A stretch of DNA of 26,919 nt from Branchiostoma floridae (taxonomy: Eukaryota > Chordata > Leptocardii > Amphioxiformes > Branchiostomatidae), in contig NC_049997.1 in NCBI RefSeq assembly GCF_000003815.2, forward strand, positions 5,431,552-5,458,470. Reading direction: 5' to 3'. Below the pieces are notes generated by a model that saw only the letters and a list, made by a program, of their open reading frames with translations, searched no databases and was not told where the DNA came from. The position numbers and the translations under genes were made by a program. Position 1 is the stretch's first letter; each line of letters begins with the position of its first letter. Below, in pieces: positions 8,247-16,643 of this stretch.

Positions 8247-8727
8247 ATATGCATATTCGTCCTCGATGTTGGATGAGATTTGGGTACTTGTCTCCAATCA
8301 GCTTGTACGAGTCTAACCGTTTTAGCTCAAACAGATCGCTGTTCCAGATTATCCCTGCTTCATTGACTACTCCTGTGTAGCAAAACGTTTCCCCCAGCTG
8401 AAGCTGACTGACTGGATCAGCCCAAGGACACTCTTGCACAAAAACGACTGATACGCGTGACTGTTCTTGAAGTTGACCGAGCAGAAGTTTACACAAAGCA
8501 GCATTGCCGGTGCCTCTTGTGTCTCCCTTGAAGTTGACGGAAGCAATGCCGTATCTGTAGGGATGCCGTCCGTGGTCAGTGATGGCAGCTCGCATCAAAG
8601 CTTCGTTCATCTCAGTTATATCATCCTCGCTACTCTCACTCAGCTTCCTCTTTCTGCCACGTGAGACAGCTTCTAAAGTTTTGCGGGAGATGTGTTCTGA
8701 CTGGTAGACTGGATTTGATGTCGTCAT
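8247..8727 (-). CDS. EEP-fold nuclease/phosphatase, N-terminal half (interrupted gene)
   Basis: Starts MTTSNPVYQSEH with a basic, Ser-rich leader (RGRKRKLSESSEDD, possibly a nuclear signal) and then the EEP core: YGIASVNFKGD, VSVVFVQECPWAD (catalytic Glu) and CYTGVVNEAGIIWNS. The frame runs to the LINE junction (QHRGRIC) and, with the LINE and one target-duplication copy removed, continues in frame into the half at 6401-6939. The start is the first ATG of the open frame. The gene is disrupted in this haplotype unless the LINE is spliced out. Confidence 0.8.
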
Positions 8728-8775
8728 CTTTGTACTGCTGGTAGGCAGAGCTCTATTGGTTAGTCTTCGTCCTGG

Positions 8776-8904
8776 TCAGATCAAATCTCTGTCAAGATTG
8801 CGTTGCAGATTCCAATCCACAAGCTGCCTATCAGGGTTTATTCGATTACATGTTTCCAGATGAGCCGCGCCTAACAGATAGCACTTATCAATTGAAACAT
8901 CGGT
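8776..8904 (-). CDS. Possible short exon or coding remnant, unrecognised
   Basis: After an acceptor-like ggcattgcag, the minus strand is open for about 42 codons (TDVSIDKCYLLGAAHLE, then NRINPDRQLVDWNLQRNLD, ending DLI and stop) with protein-like composition. I do not recognise the family. It ends about 50 bp upstream of the EEP start codon and next to the Penelope tail, so it may be a remnant of an older gene or transposon. Confidence 0.3.
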   Translation of the reverse strand, partial: TDVSIDKCYLLGAAHLETCNRINPDRQLVDWNLQRNLDRDLI

Positions 8905-8978
8905 CTGCAATGCCTTTCATTTATCGATGGCCACCGTTTTCCCAGCACGTATGGAACCTGAAATGACATAATAAATGT

Positions 8979-9229
8979 TCAAATACAATTCAATCTCCAC
9001 AACTGGATAAAAAACGATTTACTTCCGGACGTTTCGAGTGACATCCATCACTCTTCTTCAGCGTCACTAGACTGAACTGACAGAAAAATTCAATACAAGT
9101 ACAGCTAACTAGAAAAACTTGTTGAACCACTAACTCGTAAGGATCGTATGTAAAAGTCACTCAAATGTATATCATGTTAGCATATGCCTCTCATGTTAGC
9201 ATCATATTTCCCTATAGTCAGACAACAAC
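8979..9229 (-). repeat. Penelope-like element 3' tail, copy 1
   Basis: Read on the minus strand it carries GTGACGCTGAAGAAGAGTGA, GTCACTCGAAACGTCCGGAAG and a polyT stretch, and matches the reverse complement of 16128-16357 with scattered substitutions and a ~25-bp difference near CATGTTAGCAT. It is the natural 3' UTR of the element. Confidence 0.85.
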
Positions 9230-9294
9230 ATAGGGAAAGTTATTGTCCTTTGTGATGCAAATCGGGGGCCCATGTACTGGAGAGTTCTATGCGC

Positions 9295-9397
9295 TATTTT
9301 TCCTGCGTTGTGATTGGCGATGCCCATATCAGGCGAAGACCCAACCCCTTTATAAGGGCAAGATAGACTGTGCACTGTAAGAAGAACGGACTCATCC
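9295..9397 (+). repeat. Split direct repeat A1 (left end of YR element)
   Basis: 103 bp matching A2 (15265-15367) with two differences. It contains a TATA-like TTTATAAGG and the start of the presumed transcript. Confidence 0.93.
9349..9357 (+). promoter_or_regulatory. TATA-like box in A1
   Basis: CCCTTTATAAGGG, with transcription expected about 30 bp on (near CACTGTAAGAAG). It is also present in A2 at 15319-15327. Suggested by position and sequence only. Confidence 0.4.
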
Positions 9398-9766
9398 CCA
9401 CGCCGGTGTCACGGCGGCGGCATTTTCCAGTACGCATTTCCTGGGACGCAGACAAAGCAAAACGGCAAGGTTGGTGTAGAGGAACTTCTCAGAGTTTCTC
9501 GTGGCCATAACAGGGAGTATAGTAGAAATTTTGGTTATTTTATAACCTTACACGGTAGCTTGTATTTGGTGTCATTTTTGGTTTTGTGGAATGATAGAGG
9601 TTATTTTGCATTTGAATAGAAGTTGTCTGCATGTTGCACGTGTGGCGTCCTTCGAAATGCTGAGGTCCTTTCTACTCGCATTCAAGGCGTGCGCGAGCAA
9701 TGGTTGGGTTATGAGAGTTGGCACGCCGTACAGCGAGGAAAGGAGCTTATTCTGTGTATTTGTTAG

Positions 9767-10162
9767 ATGTCACAGGTACCCGTGTTACCCGCGGCAGCGG
9801 GACGGCAACCCGGAGGCACCGGCATGCGAACAGCGCCAGCTGGGGGAAGCGGTATCCAGATTCCGGGGCCAGTCGCCAGTGGATCAGGAGCTCAGGGTAC
9901 GGGGCCCACTGGAACGGGTGCAGCCGGCGGAACGCCAGGGGCCGGAGGAACACCAGCTACGGCCAACGCAGGAACGGGAGCAGCTGCCGGCACAGTAGGG
10001 GCAGTAAGAACCGCAGTCAGCGCGTCTTCAGGAGCGGGAGTTGGGGCCGGCGCGATAGCGGCAGCAGGAGCCACGGCCAGCACGGCAGCGGGAGCAGGAG
10101 TAGCAACCGCGGCTAGCACGTCTGGAGCGGGTTTACGGAAAAGCCTGGGCCCAGCAGGCTAG
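9767..10162 (+). CDS. Gly/Ala/Thr-rich ORF of YR element (possible Gag N-terminal part)
   Basis: ATG-started frame of 131 codons, low complexity (repeats of GTGA, AAG, GAGV), between the element leader and the CCHC Gag exon. All three forward frames stay open for about 250 bp because the region is GC-rich, so the frame choice is a guess based on a Gly/Ala-rich, proline-containing protein being more plausible than an Arg/Ser-rich one. It might be spliced to the downstream Gag ORF. The frame stops within a palindrome at 10157-10176. Confidence 0.4.
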   Translation: MSQVPVLPAAAGRQPGGTGMRTAPAGGSGIQIPGPVASGSGAQGTGPTGTGAAGGTPGAGGTPATANAGTGAAAGTVGAVRTAVSASSGAGVGAGAIAAAGATASTAAGAGVATAASTSGAGLRKSLGPAG

Positions 10163-10176
10163 CCTGCAGGCTAGCC
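10157..10176. repeat. Perfect 20-bp palindrome
   Basis: GGCTAGCCTGCAGGCTAGCC is its own reverse complement. It lies where the GC-rich ORF ends and the minisatellite begins. Confidence 0.95.
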
Positions 10177-10214
10177 AGGCCACCCTTTTTGGGCCCCAAG
10201 GCTATTGAGGCAAG

Positions 10215-10500
10215 GCTGTTGGACAGTAGCTGAATCTTTTGAAAGGTTGTTGGACAACTCAGAGAAAAAGCTGTTGGACAGTAGCTGAATCACTTGAAAG
10301 GTGGTTGGATAACTCAAAAAAGAAAGAAAAAATTGTTGGACAGTGGCTGATTCATTTGAAAGGTTGTTGGACAAAGTAGAGAGAAAAAAAACTGTTGGAC
10401 AGTAGCTGATTCATTTGAAAGGTTGGTTAGGCAACTTTAAGGAAATTGATGTTGGACAATAGTTGAATCATTTGAAAGGTTCTTGGACAAATTAGAGAAT
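10215..10500 (+). repeat. Five-copy minisatellite, unit 55-62 bp
   Basis: TGTTGGACAGTAGCTGA..CATTTGAAAGG.TGTTGGACAA recurs from 10217, 10272, 10334, 10393 and 10450 with A-rich spacers. It lies between the two Gag-region ORFs of the YR element and is not coding. Confidence 0.9.
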
Positions 10501-10868
10501 AGATATCGCACGATAGTCGTGATGCTGATGACTTGTATCCTTGTAAGTCATGTCCAAGAAAAATGTTTTTTTTGTGTGTGACTATGTGCTTAAGATAGTT
10601 TACAAGGTAAACTTTTGTTTTTTTCTTCGCACAGTATTTGGATGTAAGATGTGTGGTATAAGTTTACATTTGACGGTGTGAGCATTTTTCGATGTTGATA
10701 ATTTTCCTTTCCTCCTAATCTTTAAAAAAATAACATGCCGTGTGTGAGGGGAAAGTAGTTAAATTGTGTAGACATTTTCGACGGCGCTTTAATAAAATTT
10801 TCTTCTCTTGTTTTCTATTTTTATTTTTTATTTTCCCTGTCCCCCTTTTTTAATTTTGGTTGATCCAG

Positions 10869-11417
10869 GACTTACAAAAACAGCTGGATGACTTGAAACA
10901 GCAGGTGCAGGCTATCCAGTCGGGAGTTGCATCAACAGAGTCCTTAATCAAGGATTTGATAGCATACTGTGGTGGACATCACAGCGCTGTATTTTCACCT
11001 GACAGAGCTCTAGCACTTGTTGATAATATTGTATCAGTGGCAAGAAGAGAAGGTAGTGACAAAGTAGAGTCGTTCGAAGCATATGCAGACAAAATTTACC
11101 AACATAAGGCACAACCATACCTCCGCCATCTGATTCTGCGGTATTTTGGTTCAAAGGCAAGAGCACAAGCTGTTACTACATCAGCAAGCTTCGTAAAATC
11201 ATGGAAAGTACTTAATGAAGGTTTCGAAACTAATGTGGTGCAAAATCCTAACCCTCCAGTGATGTTAAGGCAGAACAATAACCGTCAGGTCAGAGGGCAC
11301 TGGGGAAGGTTGGCTAGGGACCAGTGTGCTGCGTGCTATGGAAGAGGGCATTGGGCAAGGGATTGCCCTCAGCAACAGCAAGGAAAGCAGTTCAAACCTA
11401 GAAATACTAGGCGTTAA
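10869..11417 (+). CDS. Gag-like protein with CCHC zinc knuckle (YR element)
   Basis: A pyrimidine-rich tract ending in ggttgatccag precedes the frame like a splice acceptor; there is no nearby ATG, so I start at the presumed exon edge. The first ~30 residues form a coiled coil (LQKQLDDLKQQVQAIQ), the middle is helical, and the C-terminus has CAACYGRGHWARDC, a C-x2-C-x4-H-x4-C knuckle that binds nucleic acid, then a basic tail (KQFKPRNTRR). The stop is at 11417. This is the nucleocapsid-like product of the element, in the expected position before RT. Confidence 0.82.
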   Translation, partial: DLQKQLDDLKQQVQAIQSGVASTESLIKDLIAYCGGHHSAVFSPDRALALVDNIVSVARREGSDKVESFEAYADKIYQHKAQPYLRHLILRYFGSKARAQAVTTSASFVKSWKVLNEGFETNVVQNPNPPVMLRQNNNRQVRGHWGRLARDQCAACYGRGHWARDCPQQQQGKQFKPRNTRR

Positions 11418-11892
11418 TATCGAAATGTACTTGCTTGGTTCATGGATGAGACGGAAACGGATGTTTGAACAGGAATTTGTACTGTGACTCGATAATAGAT
11501 CTTTCAACGTATTTTTGAAATACTCGAGTACAGATAGCAGAATGGCAGAATTTGTATGTAAAACGGCATTATGAAAAAGGAAGATACCTGGGATAAAAAG
11601 TATTTCGTCTTTTTCGCATGTGACTTGTTCTACAATGTTGTGATGTTATACTGTGATGTAATTAAAAGAGTATTTTCCTAAAAGTGTTGGTCTTGAAGCA
11701 TTTTTTTGGTTTTTCGTGTTAGAATAATTGGTTATAGTTTATAAGTTTTTTTTATAACTGGGTATACAATAGTTTGGGTGTTGTTGTTTTTTTTCCCTCA
11801 TTTGAAAAATGTTTTTATTTGGCATATTTCAATTTTCAGGTAACAACTGGTGTTGTGATAAATAGACAATATGAAGAACAATTATATATTAA
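11418..11892 (+). other. YR element spacer between Gag and RT
   Basis: AT-rich with T runs and an acceptor-like ttttcag at about 11833-11839. Part of an upstream pol frame (INRQYEEQLYIN) is visible at 11860-11895 in another register, so RT translation may be fed by splicing or the frame has been broken. Confidence 0.45.
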
Positions 11893-14118
11893 TATCCAGT
11901 TAATCCTCTAGAAGCTTACTGGGAACACTTAAGTACATCTCAAGGTTGGACCACATGGAAGAAGGATGGTGCCAATATTGTATCTCCACCAGTTACAGCG
12001 GTAGCGCAAGGAAACATCAAGGCGTCTGCAGAATCATTACTGTTTAGAGATCCGAATACGTTTAGAGCAGGTGGTCTACATCAGCAGGCTGACTCTTGGA
12101 ATAGAATTTTAAAACAAGACGGACAAGGGGCGGAAGTGAGAAAGTGGATTAATCATGGTGTTAATATGTTAGATTTTATTCAACCCTTTTCAGGTTGTTT
12201 TAAAGGAAAGAAATATGATTCCGCTTTCCCACCCCCGGCCTTTTTCCCTAATAGTCGTAGCTGCATACCATTTGCCAAGTTCGTCTCGGATACTATCAGA
12301 AGCAGGATTGTATCAGGAGCATTTTCAATTTGGGGCAGAGTAGGGCATGTAAAACCGCCTTACATAGTGTCACCGTTGACAGTAGAGCCTAATAAACCAA
12401 GGCTGTGTTTAGACCTCAGATATCTAAACAAATGGATGAAGGATTGCCCCTTCACGTTAGATAGCATATTAAACGTTACCAGATATGTTGGAAGACATCA
12501 CTTTCAAACGGTATGCGATGATAAAAGCGGCTATGATCATTTGTTAATACCCGAGTCTAGCAAACCTCTGGTAGGTTTTCAGTGGGGAAATTGGCTATAC
12601 GTTGCGAACACGATCGCATTCGGCTGGCGCTGCAGCGCGTTTGTCTATCAGAAAGTAGGATTAGTAGCGATGCACGATATCAGGTCTTTAGGAGTACCAG
12701 CATCATTGTATATTGATGATAGACATGCAGGACAGCTACAATGTAGGAAGGTGACACAATGGTCTTTTTATGAGTTAGCTCAGGCAGCTTGTTTTATTTT
12801 ATGCAGTGTAGTGATACAGCTGGGCTATACAACAGGGCTGAGCAAATCACAGTTGGAACCAGTGGTAATGCCAATATTCTTAGGTATGGGAATAGACTCA
12901 GTGATGTTGGCATTTAGATTGTTAACTCATAAGAAGGAAAGCTTCGCACAGCTAAGAGATTACAGTCTAAGTCGTGAAGAGGTACCAGTTAGTTTGTTGC
13001 AGAAATTGACAGGCAAGATAGCATCTTTCATGATAGCAGTTCCTGCTGCAAGGATGTTTTGCAGAGAGATGTATAAGGAAATCGGGGAAGCGGGAAAGAC
13101 AGGGAAGATGGTCAGGATAGAGGGGGATGTTAGAAAGGAGATAGAACACTGGAAATTCCTAGACACTTGGGAGGGGCACATGCCTTGGAAACCAGAGAAA
13201 CATGAAGTAATACACTTATCAACAGATGCCTCCAGCTACAGATGGGCAGGAGTGATAGACTTAGATAAGGGTACAATACAGTGTGGAGATTATTGGGATG
13301 AAGAGGACTCGATTGAGCATATTTCCATTAAGGAAACAGAAGCTTTGACACGTACACTCTTATCAGTACAGGATACAGTAAGAGATAAGCGAATTGACGC
13401 AAGGGTTGACAACCAAAACCTAATACAAGCTTGGCAAAGACAAGAAGCAAAGAGTAAAGCATTGAATCAGGCTATTATAAAGTTGTGGGATACAGCTAGA
13501 GTGTGGTTACCAGCTATAAATTGTAGTTTTTGTAGGTATCCTAATGATTTTGATTACAATTTCTGTCAAAAGTGTGGAGAGCCTAGGCAGAAACAACAAT
13601 TTGACGAAAATAAACAAAGAATTCAAGTTAATTTGGAGAAGATTAATAGCAGATTTGAGGAAATAATGGGAGCTCATAACAGTTCAGCATATGAGAAACA
13701 AAAAAAGGCTCTGGCAGAATTATTGCAAGTATTTCTGAAATCTGTATCCCCGTTAAAAAACTTGCAAACAGCAACACCTGAGGATATAGTGAAGTTTTTG
13801 ATTTTTAAGGATCAACAGGGTAAGACAAAAGTGCATGTTGCAGAATGTACATGCACAGAACAAGAGTCATGCGATTGTCCGAAACGATTAGCTTTTAAGA
13901 CGGTAGATGCTTATGTGGGGAATATTAGATCAATTTTCAATGAAGAAGGTAGAGGAGGACAATGGGATGATAGGTTGGGTTTGGGAAATCCAGCGGCTAG
14001 CCATCTCGTGAAAAAGTATCTAAAAGCAGTAACGGAAGAACAGTTGCGACAAGGTCGGACTCCCCAACAAGCAAAACCATTTTTTTGCCTAAGATTTTGG
14101 AGATATGTAACCACATAG
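11893..14118 (+). CDS. DIRS-type reverse transcriptase - RNase H - recombinase N-terminus (YR element)
   Basis: The frame opens after a stop at 11890 with YPVNPLEAYWEHL, so no ATG is assigned. RT: RLCLDLRYLNKWMKD (fingers), CDDKSGYDHLLI (first catalytic Asp), AFGW, and SLYIDDR (YxDD) at about 12709-12724. RNase H: IHLSTDASSYRWAGVI, KETEAL and ARVDNQN supply D-E-D. A CSFC-x10-CQKC zinc ribbon follows at about 13522-13578, then a helical segment (QRIQVNLEKINSRFEEIM...) that begins the recombinase. The frame leaves the protein at a T8 run (about 14078-14086) and stops at 14118; the true continuation is one frame away. Confidence 0.88.
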   Translation, partial: YPVNPLEAYWEHLSTSQGWTTWKKDGANIVSPPVTAVAQGNIKASAESLLFRDPNTFRAGGLHQQADSWNRILKQDGQGAEVRKWINHGVNMLDFIQPFSGCFKGKKYDSAFPPPAFFPNSRSCIPFAKFVSDTIRSRIVSGAFSIWGRVGHVKPPYIVSPLTVEPNKPRLCLDLRYLNKWMKDCPFTLDSILNVTRYVGRHHFQTVCDDKSGYDHLLIPESSKPLVGFQWGNWLYVANTIAFGWRCSAFVYQKVGLVAMHDIRSLGVPASLYIDDRHAGQLQCRKVTQWSFYELAQAACFILCSVVIQLGYTTGLSKSQLEPVVMPIFLGMGIDSVMLAFRLLTHKKESFAQLRDYSLSREEVPVSLLQKLTGKIASFMIAVPAARMFCREMYKEIGEAGKTGKMVRIEGDVRKEIEHWKFLDTWEGHMPWKPEKHEVIHLSTDASSYRWAGVIDLDKGTIQCGDYWDEEDSIEHISIKETEALTRTLLSVQDTVRDKRIDARVDNQNLIQAWQRQEAKSKALNQAIIKLWDTARVWLPAINCSFCRYPNDFDYNFCQKCGEPRQKQQFDENKQRIQVNLEKINSRFEEIMGAHNSSAYEKQKKALAELLQVFLKSVSPLKNLQTATPEDIVKFLIFKDQQGKTKVHVAECTCTEQESCDCPKRLAFKTVDAYVGNIRSIFNEEGRGGQWDDRLGLGNPAASHLVKKYLKAVTEEQLRQGRTPQQAKPFFCLRFWRYVTT

Positions 14119-14708
14119 ATAACACAATGCAGGCTGAGAAATCAGCAACAAAGATTTATATCTTAGCTAGAGACCAAGCCATTTTCAAAACACTATATTT
14201 TGCAGGTGATAGAGTTTCGGACTTAATGGCTTCCCGAACTAATGAGGTTAGCAGATTACCATCAGGAGCACTGTTGTTCAATCACGTCGAAAAGACATTG
14301 GTAAGACATTGAGAAATGGAAGAACGAATATTTTCACCTTAGAGCCAACAGGAGACCCATCCTCTTGTCCAGTTTTAGCGTTAGACAATTATGTGAGAAC
14401 AGCAGCATGGCTCTCTATTGACTTGAAAGGGGGGGTACCTTTTCAGATCCACGTCGAAAGAGGGACACATGTTAACAGACCCGCCATCTACGTCTGCATT
14501 GGATAATGCATTCAGGAGATATCTGGAGCAAATGGGCAGATATGAGGGTGAGACGTTGCATGGATGCAGGGCGGGGTGTGCAATTTCATTGCATATGGCA
14601 GGGGAATCAACTAGAGGAATCATGGAACATGTGGGATGGTTCAATAAGAGAACAGCTTCATATTACATGAAGTTAGCACAGGTCACACAATCAGGAAGAC
14701 CCGCTTAA
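14085..14708 (+). CDS. Tyrosine recombinase, catalytic part, in three frames (YR element)
   Basis: The recombinase is recognisable but broken. Segment 1 (to about 14300): ILARDQAIFKTLYFAGDRVSDL with the box A Arg. Segment 2 (about 14305-14430): NGRTNIFTLEPTG, VLALDNYVRTAAW. Segment 3 (about 14435-14708): YLFRSTSKEGHMLTD, ETLHGCRAGCAISLHMAG (H-x-x-R), EHVGW and KRTASYYMKL (nucleophile Tyr). Frames change at T8, at a near-duplicated aagacattg(gta), and at a G7 run. The enzyme would cut and rejoin the circular cDNA and target DNA through a Tyr-phosphate bond. Confidence 0.85.
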
Positions 14709-15204
14709 AAACTAGCATCTCAGGAAGTAAGACAGGCAACAGAAAAGTATATGGAAACCAATTAGGTATCAGGAGTGGAGAGGGCATTTATGAAGTATTG
14801 ATTTAGAAAAAGTGATAGAAAAGTAGATAAAAAATCAGGAGTTATCAGGATGAGAGAGAGGGATCATGAAGTATGAAGGTAAATGACAGAATAGACAGGA
14901 AAAGAACGAGAAAAGAAAGACGTAAGAATAATGGATATAGATGAATGAGAGTTGGAAAGTGTAATAAAAAATGTCAACTTGATGGTGTCATGGGTTTTAT
15001 TGAGTGACTGTGTAAGAAGTAATATGTATGAAAGAATGAGAAATGGGGTTGGAAGAGGGGGAGGAAGAATGAGAGTGGGAGTAAATAGGAAATAGAGTAT
15101 GTTAAAGAATCAATATATTATATGACAACAGTGGAGAGTTTAGGTAACCGAAATGATAGTAGTAGGAAGAAATGGTACGAAGGATACAAAAGGGGCGCGA
15201 CGGA
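14709..15204 (+). other. YR element 3' UTR
   Basis: Strikingly purine-rich on this strand (GGA/GAA tracts) with no ORF; runs to B1. Confidence 0.6.
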
Positions 15205-15264
15205 AGGCACTTCCCCATAGCTTCATATGGATGAGCCAATTACTACGCAGAAAGAATAGGTAAC
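15205..15264 (+). repeat. Split direct repeat B1
   Basis: 60 bp identical to B2 (15539-15598); a further GCGCGAC matches just outside both. Directly abuts A2. Confidence 0.95.
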
Positions 15265-15367
15265 TATCTTTCCTGCGTTGTGATTGGCGATGCCCATATT
15301 AGGCGAAGACCCAACCCCTTTATAAGGGCAAGATAGACTGTGCACTGTAAGAAGAACGGACTCATCC
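15265..15367 (+). repeat. Split direct repeat A2
   Basis: 103-bp copy of the left end A1, placed immediately after B1. Confidence 0.95.
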
Positions 15368-15538
15368 GCACCGCCTGGTAGTCGGGCGAAGACTAAACAT
15401 TGGGGTAAGCAGGAATAGATGGAAGATGAAAAGAGAGATAGTAGGGAGGTTTATTAGTGTTTCTCACTCACCCACCCACCCCGTACGTAAGAAAAAGAAT
15501 TTGAAATGGTTATACGAATCACATCTTCGCGCGACTCC

Positions 15539-15598
15539 AGGCACTTCCCCATAGCTTCATATGGATGAGCCAATTACTACGCAGAAAGAATAGGTAAC
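15539..15598 (+). repeat. Split direct repeat B2 (right end of YR element)
   Basis: Identical to B1. Ends ...ATAGGTAAC at the exact border with Penelope coding sequence. Separated from A2 by 171 bp of unique DNA containing a CACCCACCCACCCC tract. Confidence 0.95.
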
Positions 15599-16099
15599 AG
15601 TCCTCCCTTCCGGTTTAAGGTGGGGTTGTAGATCCGCTCATAGATGGCCTCCCTGACACCCCGTCCGTGCCACCGTGGTTCGCGGTCAAGAATGTCTGTT
15701 GTATCCAGTCTGAAGGAATGTCCTTGTCGTAGCTGAGTGTGGTGGGAGATGGCGGATGAGTATCCACTTGCTGTAGCCCTGCAGTATTGCTTAGACATTG
15801 TCCTCAGTGGTAGACTTTTTTCCTCAATGTAGGTGTCGTTGCATTGTGGACCTNNNNNNNNNNNNNNNNNNNNNNNNNNNNNNNNNNNNNNNNNNNNNNN
15901 NNNNNNNNNNNNNNNNNNNNNNNNNNNNNNNNNNNNNNNNNNNNNNNNNNNNNTTTTTTCCTCAATGTAGGTGTCGTTGCATTGTGGACCTTCACACTTA
16001 AATCTGTAGATGACGTCAGCCTTGGTGCCTTTGTGTGCACGGTCCTTAGGATGGACCAACTTCCAGTGGGGTTTGAAGTTAATAGCAATGATGAAAATC
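15599..16099 (-). CDS. Penelope-like element GIY-YIG endonuclease domain (truncated, interrupted)
   Basis: Minus-strand frame: FKPHWKLVHPKDRAH, KADVIYRFKCEGPQCNDTYI, LPLRTMSKQYCRATA, SAISHHTQLRQGHSFRL, TTDILDREPRWHGRGVREA, IYERIYNPTLNRKGG. This is the C-terminal endonuclease of Penelope-like elements: the YI(G) strand, the Arg after it, Glu in VREAI and Asn in LNR. The Gly of YIG is replaced (YIEEK). A false gap splits it at 15854-15953. The last residues lie beyond the YR insertion, at 9294 downward. Confidence 0.88.
15854..15953. other. 100-N placeholder gap with duplicated flanks (probably no missing DNA)
   Basis: The 38 bp before it (15816-15853) and after it (15954-15991) are identical, the mark of two contig ends that overlap but were not merged. 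Collapsing the duplicate gives an uninterrupted Penelope frame (YIEEKSLPLRT). Confidence 0.9.
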
Positions 16100-16127
16100 T
16101 ATAGGATGCGCGGGAGTTAAGGACATT

Positions 16128-16357
16128 GGTGTTGTCTGACCATAGGGAACTATTCCTACATGATTTACATTTGAGTGACTTTTACATATGGTGCTTATGA
16201 GTTAGTGGTTCAACAAGTTTTTCTAGTTAGCTGTACTTGTAATGAATTGTTCTGTCAGTTCATTCTCGTGACGCTGAAGAAGAGTCATGGATGTCACTCG
16301 AAACGTCCGGAAGTAAATATTCGTTTTTTTAAATTGAATTGCATTTGAATATTGTTT
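16128..16357 (+). repeat. Penelope-like element tail, inverted copy 2
   Basis: Inverted relative to 8979-9229, with GTGACGCTGAAGAAGAGTCA and CGAAACGTCCGGAAG on this strand. It stands on the 5' side of the truncated ORF, giving the element inverted ends, a known Penelope arrangement. Confidence 0.85.
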
Positions 16358-16475
16358 ACCTTGATGTCTAACCTTCATAAAGACATAAGAAATGGAGTTG
16401 GATGTTACCTTTTAACATACTATGCTGATGAGTAAATATATACATGAAACAATACCTGTCCACAGGAAATATTTA

Positions 16476-16541
16476 ATGTGTGTGTGTGTGTGAGTGTGTG
16501 TGTGTGTGTGAGTGTGTGTGTGTGTGTGTGTGTGAGTGTGT

Positions 16542-16635
<94 letters not shown>

Positions 16636-16643
16636 TTGTGTGG
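16476..16643. repeat. (GT)n microsatellite
   Basis: About 165 bp of TG repeats with occasional AG or AT interruptions. The His/Thr and Cys/Val frames across it are artefacts. Confidence 0.98.

Larger units (their letters stand above)
9295..15598 (+). mobile_element. Complete Ngaro/PAT-like tyrosine-recombinase retroelement (6.3 kb)
   Basis: Order: A1 repeat, leader, Gly/Ala-rich ORF, Gag with CCHC knuckle, RT-RNase H, zinc ribbon, tyrosine recombinase, 3' UTR, B1, A2, unique 171 bp, B2. Split direct repeats plus DIRS-type RT and a YR instead of a DDE integrase define this order. No methyltransferase is seen, favouring Ngaro. The B1/A2 border joins the element's right end (ggtaac) to its left end (tatctt), as a circular DNA intermediate would. 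There is no target duplication, as expected for recombinase-mediated insertion. Confidence 0.9.
8979..16357 (-). mobile_element. Penelope-like element, 5'-truncated, with inverted tails, split by a YR retroelement
   Basis: About 1.1 kb of Penelope-like sequence remains: the GIY-YIG end of the ORF (15599-16099), its 3' UTR (about 9294-8979), and an inverted copy of the same tail on the 5' side (16357-16128). The YR element at 9295-15598 sits inside it. Joining 9294 to 15599 makes the ORF continue in frame (GGLRIELSSTW...) to a stop 22 codons later, which proves one interrupted element. The RT portion is absent. Confidence 0.85.

Noticed and set aside
6401-8727. EEP region as the LINE's own endonuclease
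   Set aside because: It lies on the opposite strand, flanks the LINE on both sides and is joined by the target duplication, so it is the interrupted target.
9591-10116. Alternative frames in the GC-rich part of the YR element
   Set aside because: Arg/Ser-rich or mixed frames overlap the Gly/Ala-rich one; at most one can be Gag and none has strong support.
12136-14708. Retrovirus or LTR element with DDE integrase
   Set aside because: No LTRs, no HHCC or DDE motif; a tyrosine recombinase and split direct repeats are present instead.
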